A stretch of 11,833 nt of DNA from Geobacter sp. UBA4074 (GTDB lineage Bacteria > Desulfobacterota > Desulfuromonadia > Geobacterales > Pseudopelobacteraceae), in contig DFYU01000016.1 in NCBI GenBank assembly GCA_002383415.1, positions 1-11,833 on the forward strand. Direction: 5' to 3'. The first letter of the stretch is position 1; every line of letters starts with the position of its first letter. A model generated the notes under the pieces. It worked only from the letters and a program-made list of their open reading frames with translations. It had not been told where the DNA came from and did no database searches. Of this stretch, positions 5,121 to 11,833 are shown piece after piece. A program made the position numbers and the translations under genes.

Positions 5121-6494
5121 TCAGACACCCAGCCGACGGATTTTCTCGACCAACGTCGTGCGGTTGAGCCCCAGCAGGGCGGCTGCCCTGGTCTTGACCC
5201 CGCCACCCAGCAGCAGCGCCTTGGCGATCAGTTTGCGCTCAAGGTCGGCAATGGCGGCCGGCATGTCGATCCCCTGCGGCGACAGGTCGAGACAGAGTCC
5301 CCGCCCCCCCCTGCCCTGGTCGGCAATCTCGGCCGGCAGGTCATCGGGGGTGATGGCATCCCCCTCGGTGAGTGCCACCAGCCGTTCGATCACGTTCTCC
5401 AGCTGACGCACGTTGCCCGGCCAGTGGTACTGCTCCAGCGCATCCAGGGTAGCCCGGTGCATGCCAATGGCCGGTCGGTCCATCAGGTGACGGAACTTGT
5501 CCAGAAAGTGATTAACCAGCGGCAGAATATCGTCACGACGTTCGCGCAGGGGCGGCAGGTGCAGTGGTATCACGTTCAGGCGATAAAACAGGTCCTCACG
5601 AAAGGTTCCCTGACGGACCTGTTCCTCAAGATCGGCATTGGTGGCCGAGATCACCCGCACATCCAGCTTGATCGTCTTGGTGGAGCCGATCCGCTCCACC
5701 TCCTGCTCCTGCAGGACCCGCAACAGCTTGGACTGCAGGTGCATCGGCATGGTGCCGATCTCGTCCAGAAACAGAGTACCGTGGTGGGCGGCCTCAAACT
5801 TGCCGATCTTATCCCGCACTGCGCCGGTAAAGGCGCCACGTACATGACCGAACAGCTCACTCTCCAACAGGGTTTCGGGGATGGCGCCACAATTGACCGC
5901 CACAAAGGGGTGTGATTTCCTGCGGCTGTTGTGGTGCAGGGCACGGGCCACCAGCTCCTTGCCGGTGCCGGATTCGCCAAAGATCAGCACGGTCGAGTCG
6001 GTTTTGACAATCCGCTGCATCCGCTCGAAGACCCGCTGCATGGCGGTGGAGCCGCCGATGATGTTGCTGAACTGGAACCGCTCCAGCAGCTGTTTTTTCA
6101 GATAGACGTTTTCGGACCGCAGCCGCTGTTGTTCGCGAATCTTTGCGATGACGATCTTCAGTTCATCAAAATTGACCGGCTTGGTGATGTAGTCAAAGGC
6201 CCCTTCCTTCATGGCTGCAACGGCGGTTTGGGCCGAGGCGTGACCGGTGATCACCACCACTTCGATCTCCGGGGCCACCTGGCGAATCTCTTTCAATATC
6301 TCGATGCCGCTTTTGTCGGGCAGAAACAGATCGACCAGCACCAGATCGGTGGCCCCTTCCTGCACCACGGCAATACCTTCGGCACCGTTACTCACTGATT
6401 GCGCGGCAAAACCGGCCCTGCGCAGCAGCAGTTCCATCACCTCGCGGCCGGGGTCATCGTCATCAATCACCAGCACTCTGAACTGATCGTCCAT
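5121..6494 (-). CDS. NtrC-family sigma-54-dependent response regulator
   Basis: A 457-residue activator with three domains. The receiver (1-120) has the acidic pocket at Asp11-14, phospho-acceptor Asp55, Thr83 and Lys105. The AAA+ domain (about 140-370) has Walker A GESGTGKE (173-180), the sigma-54 contact loop GAFTGA (220-225), Walker B GTLFLDE (239-245) and the arginine-finger region FREDLFYRLNV. The C-terminal Fis-type helix-turn-helix ends at TRAAALLGLNRTTLVEKIRRLG. It should bind upstream activating sequences and drive open-complex formation by RNA polymerase-sigma-54 when phosphorylated. GAGGAG lies six to seven bases before the ATG. No cognate histidine kinase is adjacent, and no sigma-54 promoter was seen in the intergenic region, so its target is unknown. 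Confidence 0.95.
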   Translation of the reverse strand: MDDQFRVLVIDDDDPGREVMELLLRRAGFAAQSVSNGAEGIAVVQEGATDLVLVDLFLPDKSGIEILKEIRQVAPEIEVVVITGHASAQTAVAAMKEGAFDYITKPVNFDELKIVIAKIREQQRLRSENVYLKKQLLERFQFSNIIGGSTAMQRVFERMQRIVKTDSTVLIFGESGTGKELVARALHHNSRRKSHPFVAVNCGAIPETLLESELFGHVRGAFTGAVRDKIGKFEAAHHGTLFLDEIGTMPMHLQSKLLRVLQEQEVERIGSTKTIKLDVRVISATNADLEEQVRQGTFREDLFYRLNVIPLHLPPLRERRDDILPLVNHFLDKFRHLMDRPAIGMHRATLDALEQYHWPGNVRQLENVIERLVALTEGDAITPDDLPAEIADQGRGGRGLCLDLSPQGIDMPAAIADLERKLIAKALLLGGGVKTRAAALLGLNRTTLVEKIRRLGV

Positions 6495-6587
6495 TGTACG
6501 CTCCTCGTGTGGGACGTACTATGTCACAGCACTCAATAGAGACGCAATATTTTCATGAGTTGCGAGGTGGCAATCTGCGTCAAACGC

Positions 6588-6596
6588 TGGTATAGT
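6588..6596 (+). promoter_or_regulatory. Extended -10 promoter for the fapA-like gene
   Basis: TGGTATAGT matches the extended -10 form TGnTATAAT at eight of nine informative positions. It lies about 25 bases before the start codon, and the -35 region is poor, as is common with extended -10 promoters. A short inverted repeat, CGCAA (6543-6547) and TTGCG (6560-6564), lies just upstream and could be an operator or chance. Confidence 0.5.
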
Positions 6597-6621
6597 GCCT
6601 AAAAGCGCATCAGGAGGGTTT

Positions 6622-8184
6622 ATGGAGCCAACATCAACCACTGCGAGCAGTGATGCGAAACAGGATGGACAGCGCTTCTATCACGCCCAGCCAAACAGCT
6701 ACCAACTCATCTTTAATCTGTCGAGTGACGAGATGGAGTGTATCGCCCACCTGGATGTGCACCAGGGGGGCACACCGCCCAGCTCTGATCAGATCATGGC
6801 CTTTCTGGCAACTGACGGCATCTCTATCGGCGTTTCAGATGACGCGGTCGCACAACTGCTGGTGCAGGCCCTGCCGGGACGCTCGGCAACCTATCGGGTG
6901 GCCGCGGGGCAGCCCCCGCTGCCGGGCGAAGACGGCAGACTAGAGTACACGTTCTGTCCCCTGGAGCCGCCTCCGCCTGACAGCAACAAAGATACGGACG
7001 ATGCAGACGGCGCCATAGACTTCCGCTCTGTACAACAATTCATAAATGTTGATGCCGATCAGGAGATCGGCCGCATTATTCCCCCCAGCAACGGCACCGG
7101 CGGCAAGACCGTACGCGGCAAGCCGGTCCCTCCTCCCCCAGGCAAGCCGTTACAGCTCAAGCTCGGCAAAAACGTCCGCATCGCTGGTGACGACGACAGT
7201 CTGTTGATTGCCGAGATCCATGGCCGGGTAAAGCTGGATGGCGATACCATTCATGTGGTGGAAGAATACGTTGTGGACGGGGACGTAGATTTCGCGGTGG
7301 GCAACATCCGCTTTAACGGTTTCGTCGAGGTGCGGGGCGACGTGCTGGACGGCTTCCAGATCAACGCCAGCAAGGGATTGAAGATTACCGGCAACGTGGG
7401 CAACTGTCGCCTGATCTCCCCCGGTAACATTGAATTTTGCGGCATGGACGGCCAGGGCAAGGGCAGCATCCTGTGCGGCGGTAACATCACCGCCAACTTC
7501 ATCCACGAGTCTGCCATCGAATGTTCAGGCACACTGCAGATCAACATAGAACTGATCAACAGTAACGTTCGGACCCGTGGCGCCGTGTACGCCGGCATGC
7601 TGTCAGGCGGTTCCTGTATCGCCCTGGAAGGTATCGATGTAAAGAAAGTGGGCGCCCCTTCCGGCGTCAAGACCAAGCTGCACGCTGGCACCGATTATCA
7701 CGATCTGGAGCGTCTGCAGGAGCTGTTTGCCCAGCTTGAGGTGCTGCACGAATCGATCAGTCAGGCCAAGGAGATGGATGCCTTAAACCGCCTGACAGCC
7801 GAAAAACAACGGCTGACCAGCTCGATTGTGGAGGTACGCAAGCGCCGTCCGCCCAATGCCAACCCGAAGGTGAACGTCAGAAACAGGCTGTATGAAGGGG
7901 TGACCGTGCAGGTGGGCGGCAGCGTCGAGGAGTTTACGGCCCAGTTGGAAGGCCCGCTATCGCTGATAGAAAACAGTGCCGAGGGTGGGCTGCGGCAGGT
8001 GGCGCTCAGTGAGTTAAGCGTACATGCTGATGAGGTGGAGCGGGCCTATCTGGATGATCAGCAGCGGCGATTGGCAGAACAAGCGGCCGCACAGGAGGCA
8101 GAGCGGGCTGCCGCTGAAGCGGACGAAGCACAGCAACCTGAGGCCGGCACAGACAATCAAGACACACAACCAGCTGATCCCTGA
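6622..8184 (+). CDS. fapA: FapA/DUF342-family protein
   Basis: This 520-residue cytosolic protein belongs to the DUF342/FapA family. An N-terminal domain leads to the family segment DADQEIGRIIPPSNGTGGKTVRGKPVP (split here over about 150-180), a proline stretch, and a repetitive beta-helix-like core rich in Gly and Val turns (from VVDGDVDF through VRGDVLDGF, KITGNVGNCRL and VYAGMLSGGS). Then come a coiled-coil segment (HDLERLQELFAQLEVLHESI) and an acidic Ala/Glu/Gln-rich tail. FapA in Vibrio helps place the polar landmark proteins; function elsewhere is unclear. The AGGAGG RBS at 6612-6617 selects ATG 6622 over an upstream GTG. The gene diverges from the NtrC-type regulator by 127 bases, so that protein may control it (inference). 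No flagellar genes lie nearby. Confidence 0.85.
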   Translation: MEPTSTTASSDAKQDGQRFYHAQPNSYQLIFNLSSDEMECIAHLDVHQGGTPPSSDQIMAFLATDGISIGVSDDAVAQLLVQALPGRSATYRVAAGQPPLPGEDGRLEYTFCPLEPPPPDSNKDTDDADGAIDFRSVQQFINVDADQEIGRIIPPSNGTGGKTVRGKPVPPPPGKPLQLKLGKNVRIAGDDDSLLIAEIHGRVKLDGDTIHVVEEYVVDGDVDFAVGNIRFNGFVEVRGDVLDGFQINASKGLKITGNVGNCRLISPGNIEFCGMDGQGKGSILCGGNITANFIHESAIECSGTLQINIELINSNVRTRGAVYAGMLSGGSCIALEGIDVKKVGAPSGVKTKLHAGTDYHDLERLQELFAQLEVLHESISQAKEMDALNRLTAEKQRLTSSIVEVRKRRPPNANPKVNVRNRLYEGVTVQVGGSVEEFTAQLEGPLSLIENSAEGGLRQVALSELSVHADEVERAYLDDQQRRLAEQAAAQEAERAAAEADEAQQPEAGTDNQDTQPADP

Positions 8185-8203
8185 TCAGGGTTTACCCAGC
8201 CGG

Positions 8204-9568
8204 CTAGTCGCCAACAACCTCGTCAATCGACTGCAGCAGGGTTTCCATCAGAAAATCCAGCTCATCCGCTGTGATTGCCAGCGGCGGGAATACCACCACC
8301 GTATTACCCAAAGGACGCGAGAAAACCCCGCGCCTGCGGGCCGCCAGACAGACCTTGATGCCGCGTTTTTCTTCCCACGGATACGGTTCTCTGGTTGCCT
8401 TGTCAGCCACCAGCTCAATGCCGGCCGCCAGGCCGCACTGTCGCAGATCACCCACCCGAGGATGTCCCGCCAACCGCTGCAACCAGGCACCCAATTGAGC
8501 AATCTTCGGCTGCAACGCTGCCAGCAGCTGGTCTCGCTCGAACAGATCAAGGCTCTTGAGCGCAACGGCACAGGCCAACGGGTTGCCGGTAAAGGTGTGG
8601 CCGTGAAAAAAGGTCTTCAGCTCGGCATACTTGCCGAGGAACGCGCTATACATCCGCTCGCTGGCCAGTGTCGCCGCCAGCGGCAGGTAGCCGGCGCACA
8701 ATCCTTTTGAGATGGCCATGATGTCCGGCGCAACCCCTTCATGCTCGCAGGCAAACATCCGGCCGGTGCGACCAAAGCCGGTGGCCACCTCATCGGTGAT
8801 CAGCAGCACGTCGTAGCGGTCGCAGAGCTCACGCACGCCTTTCAGGTAGCCTGCAGGATGCACGATCATGCCGCCGGCTCCCTGCAACAGCGGCTCCAGC
8901 ACCACGCCGGCCAGTTCGTCGGCATGCTCGCTGATCAGGCGTTCCAGCTCAGCCAGGCAGGCCAGCCCGCAGCTGTCAGCATCCGGCCTGCCCAGCGGAC
9001 AGCGGTAACAGTAGGGAGCCGGCGCCTCGATGGTCTCAAACAACAGGGGGCTGAAGGTGGCGTGGTAGATCGGAATACCGCCCACACTCATCGAGCCGAT
9101 GGTATCACCGTGGTAGGCGTGCTGCAGGCGGATGAAACGGCTGCGCTGGGGTTGTCCCAGGTGGCACTGATACTGATAGGCCATCTTCAGGCCCACCTCG
9201 ACGGCGGTGGAACCGTTGTCGGAGTAAAAGACGCGGGTCAGGCCGGTCGGCGCGATCTCCACCAGACGCCTTGCCAGCAGGATCGATTGCTCTCCTGACA
9301 GACCCAGCAGGGTGGCGTGTTCAATTTTAGCGGCCTGATCAGCCAGCGCCTGGTTTAACTCGGGGTGGCAATGGCCATGCACGTTGGTCCACATGGAGGC
9401 GACACCGTCCAGGTAACGCCTGCCGTCGGAGTCGATCAGCCAGCTGCCTTCCCCGGCCACAATCACCGGTGTATCTTCGGCCTGCCAATCGCGCATCTGG
9501 GTAAAGGGATGCCAGACGTAGCGTTTGTCCCAGTCTTTGAGTTGCTCGGTGGTCGGTTTGGGGGGCAC
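8204..9568 (-). CDS. bioA: Adenosylmethionine-8-amino-7-oxononanoate aminotransferase (BioA)
   Basis: A PLP-dependent class III aminotransferase that converts KAPA to DAPA using SAM as amino donor, the antepenultimate step of biotin synthesis. Typical features are RYVWHPFTQM near the N terminus, FYSDNGSTAVE (PLP phosphate site), HAYHGDTIGSMSVG, the PLP aspartate in ITDEVATGFGRTG (about residue 259) and the Schiff-base lysine in ISKGLCAGYLPLA (about residue 288). FFHGHTFTGNPLACA follows. A cysteine cluster (YCYRCPLG and CGLAC) is seen in related enzymes. I chose GTG 9568, giving 454 residues, because GGAG lies nine bases upstream and bioD stops five bases before. A GTG at 9652 would add 28 Ala/Arg-rich residues overlapping bioD. 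Confidence 0.94.
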   Translation of the reverse strand: MPPKPTTEQLKDWDKRYVWHPFTQMRDWQAEDTPVIVAGEGSWLIDSDGRRYLDGVASMWTNVHGHCHPELNQALADQAAKIEHATLLGLSGEQSILLARRLVEIAPTGLTRVFYSDNGSTAVEVGLKMAYQYQCHLGQPQRSRFIRLQHAYHGDTIGSMSVGGIPIYHATFSPLLFETIEAPAPYCYRCPLGRPDADSCGLACLAELERLISEHADELAGVVLEPLLQGAGGMIVHPAGYLKGVRELCDRYDVLLITDEVATGFGRTGRMFACEHEGVAPDIMAISKGLCAGYLPLAATLASERMYSAFLGKYAELKTFFHGHTFTGNPLACAVALKSLDLFERDQLLAALQPKIAQLGAWLQRLAGHPRVGDLRQCGLAAGIELVADKATREPYPWEEKRGIKVCLAARRRGVFSRPLGNTVVVFPPLAITADELDFLMETLLQSIDEVVGD

Positions 9569-9572
9569 CGTT

Positions 9573-10358
9573 CTATGCTCCGCAGCCACTGCAGCTGCCT
9601 GAGCAGCTACTCGCCGATGAACCAGTGCTGCACGGGCTGTCCTCGGCGCCACCCAGCACCCGCAGGATGATGTCCGACTTGGGATCGTTGTTGAACTGTT
9701 CAGCCAACGTTTCTACGACCTGCTCTGGTGTGCCCGGCAGATCGTTCCAGATCCCCAGTATCGGCGCACCACACAGTGATCCGATCTGATGGGGGGCGCC
9801 TTTTTCAGCCAGTCCCGGAACAGCTGGGAAGCGGTTGACAAACACCCCTTTCACCTCAATGCCCATCTGTCCGGCAGCATAACAGGTCAGCACGCTGTGG
9901 TTTATGGTTCCCAAATCCGGACGTGCCACCACTGCCAGTGGTAGTTTGAGGTGGTTAACCAGGTCTGCTATCAGCAAGCCGCCATTAAGCGGCACCATCA
10001 AGCCTCCTGCCCCTTCCACCAGCACAAAATCGTGCCGTGCTGACAGCCGTTGGTAACACTCAGCAATGCGGCTGAAATCGATCTTTACCCCATCCAGCTT
10101 GGCGGACTCCACCGGCGCCAGCGGTTCACGCAGGCGATAGGGAGCAACGTCGTCGTCACACTCAATGCCGGCTGCCCAGGCCAACAGCTCGGCATCTTCG
10201 GAGACACACTCCCCGTTACGCTCGGGACAACCGGAGGTGACCGGTTTCATGACGCCTACGTTCACGCCACGCAGCCGCAAGATTCTGGCCAGGGTGGCGG
10301 TGACTATCGTTTTGCCAACGCCAGTGTCGGTCCCGGTTACAAACAGCCCTCTACTCAT
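9573..10358 (-). CDS. bioD: Dethiobiotin synthetase (BioD) with Ser/Cys-rich C-terminal tail
   Basis: ATP-dependent carboxylase that closes the ureido ring of DAPA to give dethiobiotin. It has the P-loop GTDTGVGKT (9-17), the substrate loop MKPVTSG, EGAGGLMVPL (phosphate/Mg site) and the PDLGTINH motif. The usual length is about 220-240 residues; this one is 261. The extra end is a low-complexity tail with four cysteines (243, 252, 256, 259; spacing CX8CX3CX2C) in a run of Ser, Gly and Ala. The tail runs straight to the stop just before bioA's RBS, so it is not an obvious frameshift product. The start overlaps bioB's stop by four bases (ATGA). It is the middle gene of the bioBDA operon. Confidence 0.94.
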   Translation of the reverse strand: MSRGLFVTGTDTGVGKTIVTATLARILRLRGVNVGVMKPVTSGCPERNGECVSEDAELLAWAAGIECDDDVAPYRLREPLAPVESAKLDGVKIDFSRIAECYQRLSARHDFVLVEGAGGLMVPLNGGLLIADLVNHLKLPLAVVARPDLGTINHSVLTCYAAGQMGIEVKGVFVNRFPAVPGLAEKGAPHQIGSLCGAPILGIWNDLPGTPEQVVETLAEQFNNDPKSDIILRVLGGAEDSPCSTGSSASSCSGSCSGCGA

Positions 10359-11353
10359 CGCACAAGCCCCTCTGTTAGCTGCAATCCCAGGTCGGCTATC
10401 ATTTGCCGATCATCACGGGGTTGACGCCCTTCTTTAGTAAGATAGTTGCCGGTCATGATCCCGCTGGCTCCAGCCATAAATACCCATGACTGCAGATCGC
10501 GCAGATTCTTTTCGCGCCCGCCGCAAATAGTTATGTGCGCCTGCGGCAGTATCAGGCGGAACAGGGCGATACTGTGCAGACATTCGAGCGGAGAAAGGTT
10601 GTTGCTGCCGGACAGGGGGGTTCCCTCAACCGGGTCCAAAAAATTGATCGGCACCGAATCAACATCGAGCTCGCGCAGGGTCAGCGCCAGCTCGATCCGC
10701 TGGGCCATAGTTTCACCCAAACCGAACAGGCCGCCCGAACAGACACGCAGCCCTGCCTGCTTGGCCATGCGGACCGTGGCGACATCATCCTCATAGTCGT
10801 GCGTACTGCAGATATGCGGAAAGAAACTGCGACTGGTCTCAAGGTTGTGGTGATAGGTGACCAGTCCCGCCTCTTTGAGGGACTGAACCGAGAACTGGTC
10901 CAGCGTGCCCAGCGACGCACCGGGAGCTATCAAACCTTCAGCCCGGATCTGTCGAATCACGCGGCAGATGCGATCCAGCTCCTCGCCGCTGCGTATGCCG
11001 CTGCCGCTGGTTACGATACCGTAGCAACCGGAACCATTGGCTGCTGCTGCACGGGCGCCGTCCAGTAGCGTCTGCTCATCCAACAGTGGATACTGTGCAA
11101 CAGACGTCGCATGATGTGCCGATTGGGCGCAAAAGGAACAATTTTCGGGGCAGAGTCCTGACTTGGCATTGACAATGGAGCAGAGCGAGACGTTGCGTTT
11201 AAAGGCTCGTTCTCTGACCTGTGTAGCAGCAGCAAACAGTGACGGCAGCTGATCAGGCTGCAGTGAGGAACAGATTAGCGCCTGTTCTTCGGTTAGCTGA
11301 TTGCCGTCAACGCATGAATCGAGTAACGACTGAAGGGTTGTGTTCATGGCCAT
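10355..11353 (-). CDS. bioB: Biotin synthase (BioB)
   Basis: A 332-residue radical SAM enzyme that inserts sulphur into dethiobiotin to make biotin. The 4Fe-4S/SAM site is Cys68, Cys72 and Cys75 in GLCPENCSFCAQS. Ligands of the second, sulphur-donor cluster are present as cysteines in GCYGIVTSG, PHICSTHDYED and LRVCSGGLFGLGE, with the arginine in ITICGGREKN. Length and motifs are complete, so the protein should be functional. It is the first gene of the bioBDA operon and overlaps bioD by ATGA. The start at 11353 has GGGG about 11 bases upstream; a second in-frame ATG at 11347 is possible. A BirA operator lies 24 bases upstream. Confidence 0.96.
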   Translation of the reverse strand: MAMNTTLQSLLDSCVDGNQLTEEQALICSSLQPDQLPSLFAAATQVRERAFKRNVSLCSIVNAKSGLCPENCSFCAQSAHHATSVAQYPLLDEQTLLDGARAAAANGSGCYGIVTSGSGIRSGEELDRICRVIRQIRAEGLIAPGASLGTLDQFSVQSLKEAGLVTYHHNLETSRSFFPHICSTHDYEDDVATVRMAKQAGLRVCSGGLFGLGETMAQRIELALTLRELDVDSVPINFLDPVEGTPLSGSNNLSPLECLHSIALFRLILPQAHITICGGREKNLRDLQSWVFMAGASGIMTGNYLTKEGRQPRDDRQMIADLGLQLTEGLVR

Positions 11354-11376
11354 TAGCTAGCATACCCCGTTCCGGG

Positions 11377-11408
11377 TTGTCAACCGAGCAGTCAGCAATG
11401 GTTGACAA
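11377..11408 (-). promoter_or_regulatory. BirA biotin operator upstream of bioB
   Basis: A perfect 9-bp inverted repeat TTGTCAACC-N14-GGTTGACAA lies between the pilQ terminator and bioB. It closely follows the bacterial BirA operator form TTGTAAACC-N14/16-GGTTTACAA, differing only by a symmetric A-to-C change in each half-site. Holo-BirA bound to biotinyl-AMP should repress the bioBDA operon here. A TTGACA on the minus strand (11384-11379) sits inside the proximal half-site, but no well-spaced -10 box follows, so the exact promoter is not assigned. Confidence 0.88.
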
Positions 11409-11418
11409 CTAGTCACAC

Positions 11419-11454
11419 AAAAAGGGCCTCCTCTGGTAACAGAAGAGACCCTTT
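11419..11454 (-). terminator. Rho-independent terminator of the pilQ-type gene
   Basis: Reading the minus strand, AAAGGG (11454-11449) pairs with CCCTTT (11426-11421). Inner CTC/GAG and CT/AG pairs, separated by small mismatches, complete the hairpin, and the loop is about six bases. A T-run (TTTTT, from 11423) follows. It starts about 24 bases after the secretin stop and separates that gene from the independently regulated bio operon. Confidence 0.82.
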
Positions 11455-11477
11455 GGGAGAATATTCAACACCTGAGA

Positions 11478-11833
11478 TCAGATTACATTCAGAATACGAG
11501 GTGTAATGAAGATCAGCAGCTCACTTTTCGACTTTTCAGTATTGGTTGACTTGAACAGATGCCCGATGAACGGAATGTCCATCAACCAAGGCACACCATC
11601 AGCCCCTTCGGTGTCACGGTCGACATAAATGCCACCAATAACCGTTGTTTCGCCATCACGCAGCAACATCTCAGTCGTGGCCTGCTTCTTGTTGATCGGC
11701 GGCGTACCAGTAGCAGTCTGACGGTCAGGGGCATCGTTTTTGGCATCAATCTTCAACACAATGGTACCGTTGGCATTGATGTGCGGTGTAACCTCCAGCG
11801 ACAGCGCTGCCTCAACAAACTTGGTTTCAATCT
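11478..11833 (-). CDS. pilQ: Type IV pilus secretin PilQ, C-terminal part (runs off window)
   Basis: Only the last 117 residues are inside the window; the reading frame continues past 11833. They match the secretin domain end: KFVEAALSLEVTPHINANGT, IDAKNDAP, the TPPINKKQATTEMLLRDGET strand pair, VIGGIY, VPWLMDIPFIGHLFKS and the terminal SELLIFITPRIL. Secretins form the outer-membrane channel through which type IV pili pass. The INKKQATTEML and DIPFIGHLFK forms favour PilQ over type II GspD. The gene ends with its own terminator, and bioB follows on the same strand under separate control. The start and N-terminal domains cannot be judged. Confidence 0.9.
   Translation of the reverse strand, partial: IETKFVEAALSLEVTPHINANGTIVLKIDAKNDAPDRQTATGTPPINKKQATTEMLLRDGETTVIGGIYVDRDTEGADGVPWLMDIPFIGHLFKSTNTEKSKSELLIFITPRILNVI

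Noticed and set aside
8179..8190. Perfect palindrome CCCTGATCAGGG at the end of the fapA-like gene, as a terminator
   Set aside because: It has no loop and only a three-base T-run after it. It fits a coding end with a chance palindrome better than a terminator.
9569..9652. Longer BioA beginning at GTG 9652, overlapping bioD by 80 bases
   Set aside because: The added residues are Ala/Arg-rich, typical of an out-of-frame reading of bioD, and a later GTG at 9568 has a well-placed RBS and normal protein length.
1..11833. CRISPR array, tRNA, rRNA, insertion sequence or phage genes
   Set aside because: No regularly spaced repeats, transposase or phage-like proteins were seen, and no tRNA-like or rRNA-like segment was recognised by eye. 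The only repeats found are the attC sites and short inverted repeats.

Overview
The window looks like a piece of a Desulfuromonadota (Geobacter/Trichlorobacter-like) chromosome. This is inferred from the gene set: an NtrC-type sigma-54 activator, a FapA/DUF342 protein, an AmmeMemoRadiSam radical SAM enzyme, a type IV pilus secretin and a BirA-type biotin operator, all in GC-rich coding sequence. No rRNA or taxonomic marker is present, so the lineage is a moderate-confidence guess.

Left end (1-1958): a visibly AT-richer stretch that reads as the end of an integron cassette array. It holds the tail of one attC (1-25), cassette A with a BrnT/BrnA-type toxin-antitoxin pair, a complete attC (629-760), cassette B with a ParDE toxin-antitoxin pair on the opposite strand, and a second complete attC (1452-1564). 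The two complete attC sites share their arms, carry extrahelical T and A bases at matching positions and show compensatory base-pair changes, so the folded form is conserved. The integrase would lie to the left, outside the window. Twelve bases past the last recombination point starts a guanidine-II (mini-ykkC) riboswitch, two hairpins with ACGA loops, followed by a Gdx/SugE guanidinium exporter. No attC follows gdx, so the array ends there.

Middle (2002-8184): a plus-strand run of a shikimate-kinase-like protein, a small secreted protein and a LysE/RhtB exporter; a minus-strand HPt-domain protein whose phospho-accepting His is Gln; a divergent amrS radical SAM gene; a minus-strand NtrC-family response regulator; and, divergent from that, a FapA-like protein.

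Right end (8204-11833): a minus-strand biotin operon bioB-bioD-bioA with tightly packed genes. It sits behind a near-textbook BirA operator (11377-11408) and a terminator that closes the upstream pilQ-type secretin gene, which runs off the window edge. BioB, BioD and BioA carry out the last three steps of biotin synthesis, and the operator implies repression by biotin-loaded BirA. BioD carries an unusual Ser/Cys-rich C-terminal tail.

The most interesting signals are the riboswitch-plus-exporter unit sitting exactly at an integron junction, the His-less HPt protein and the BioD cysteine tail. I do not see a clearly new defence or mobile system.
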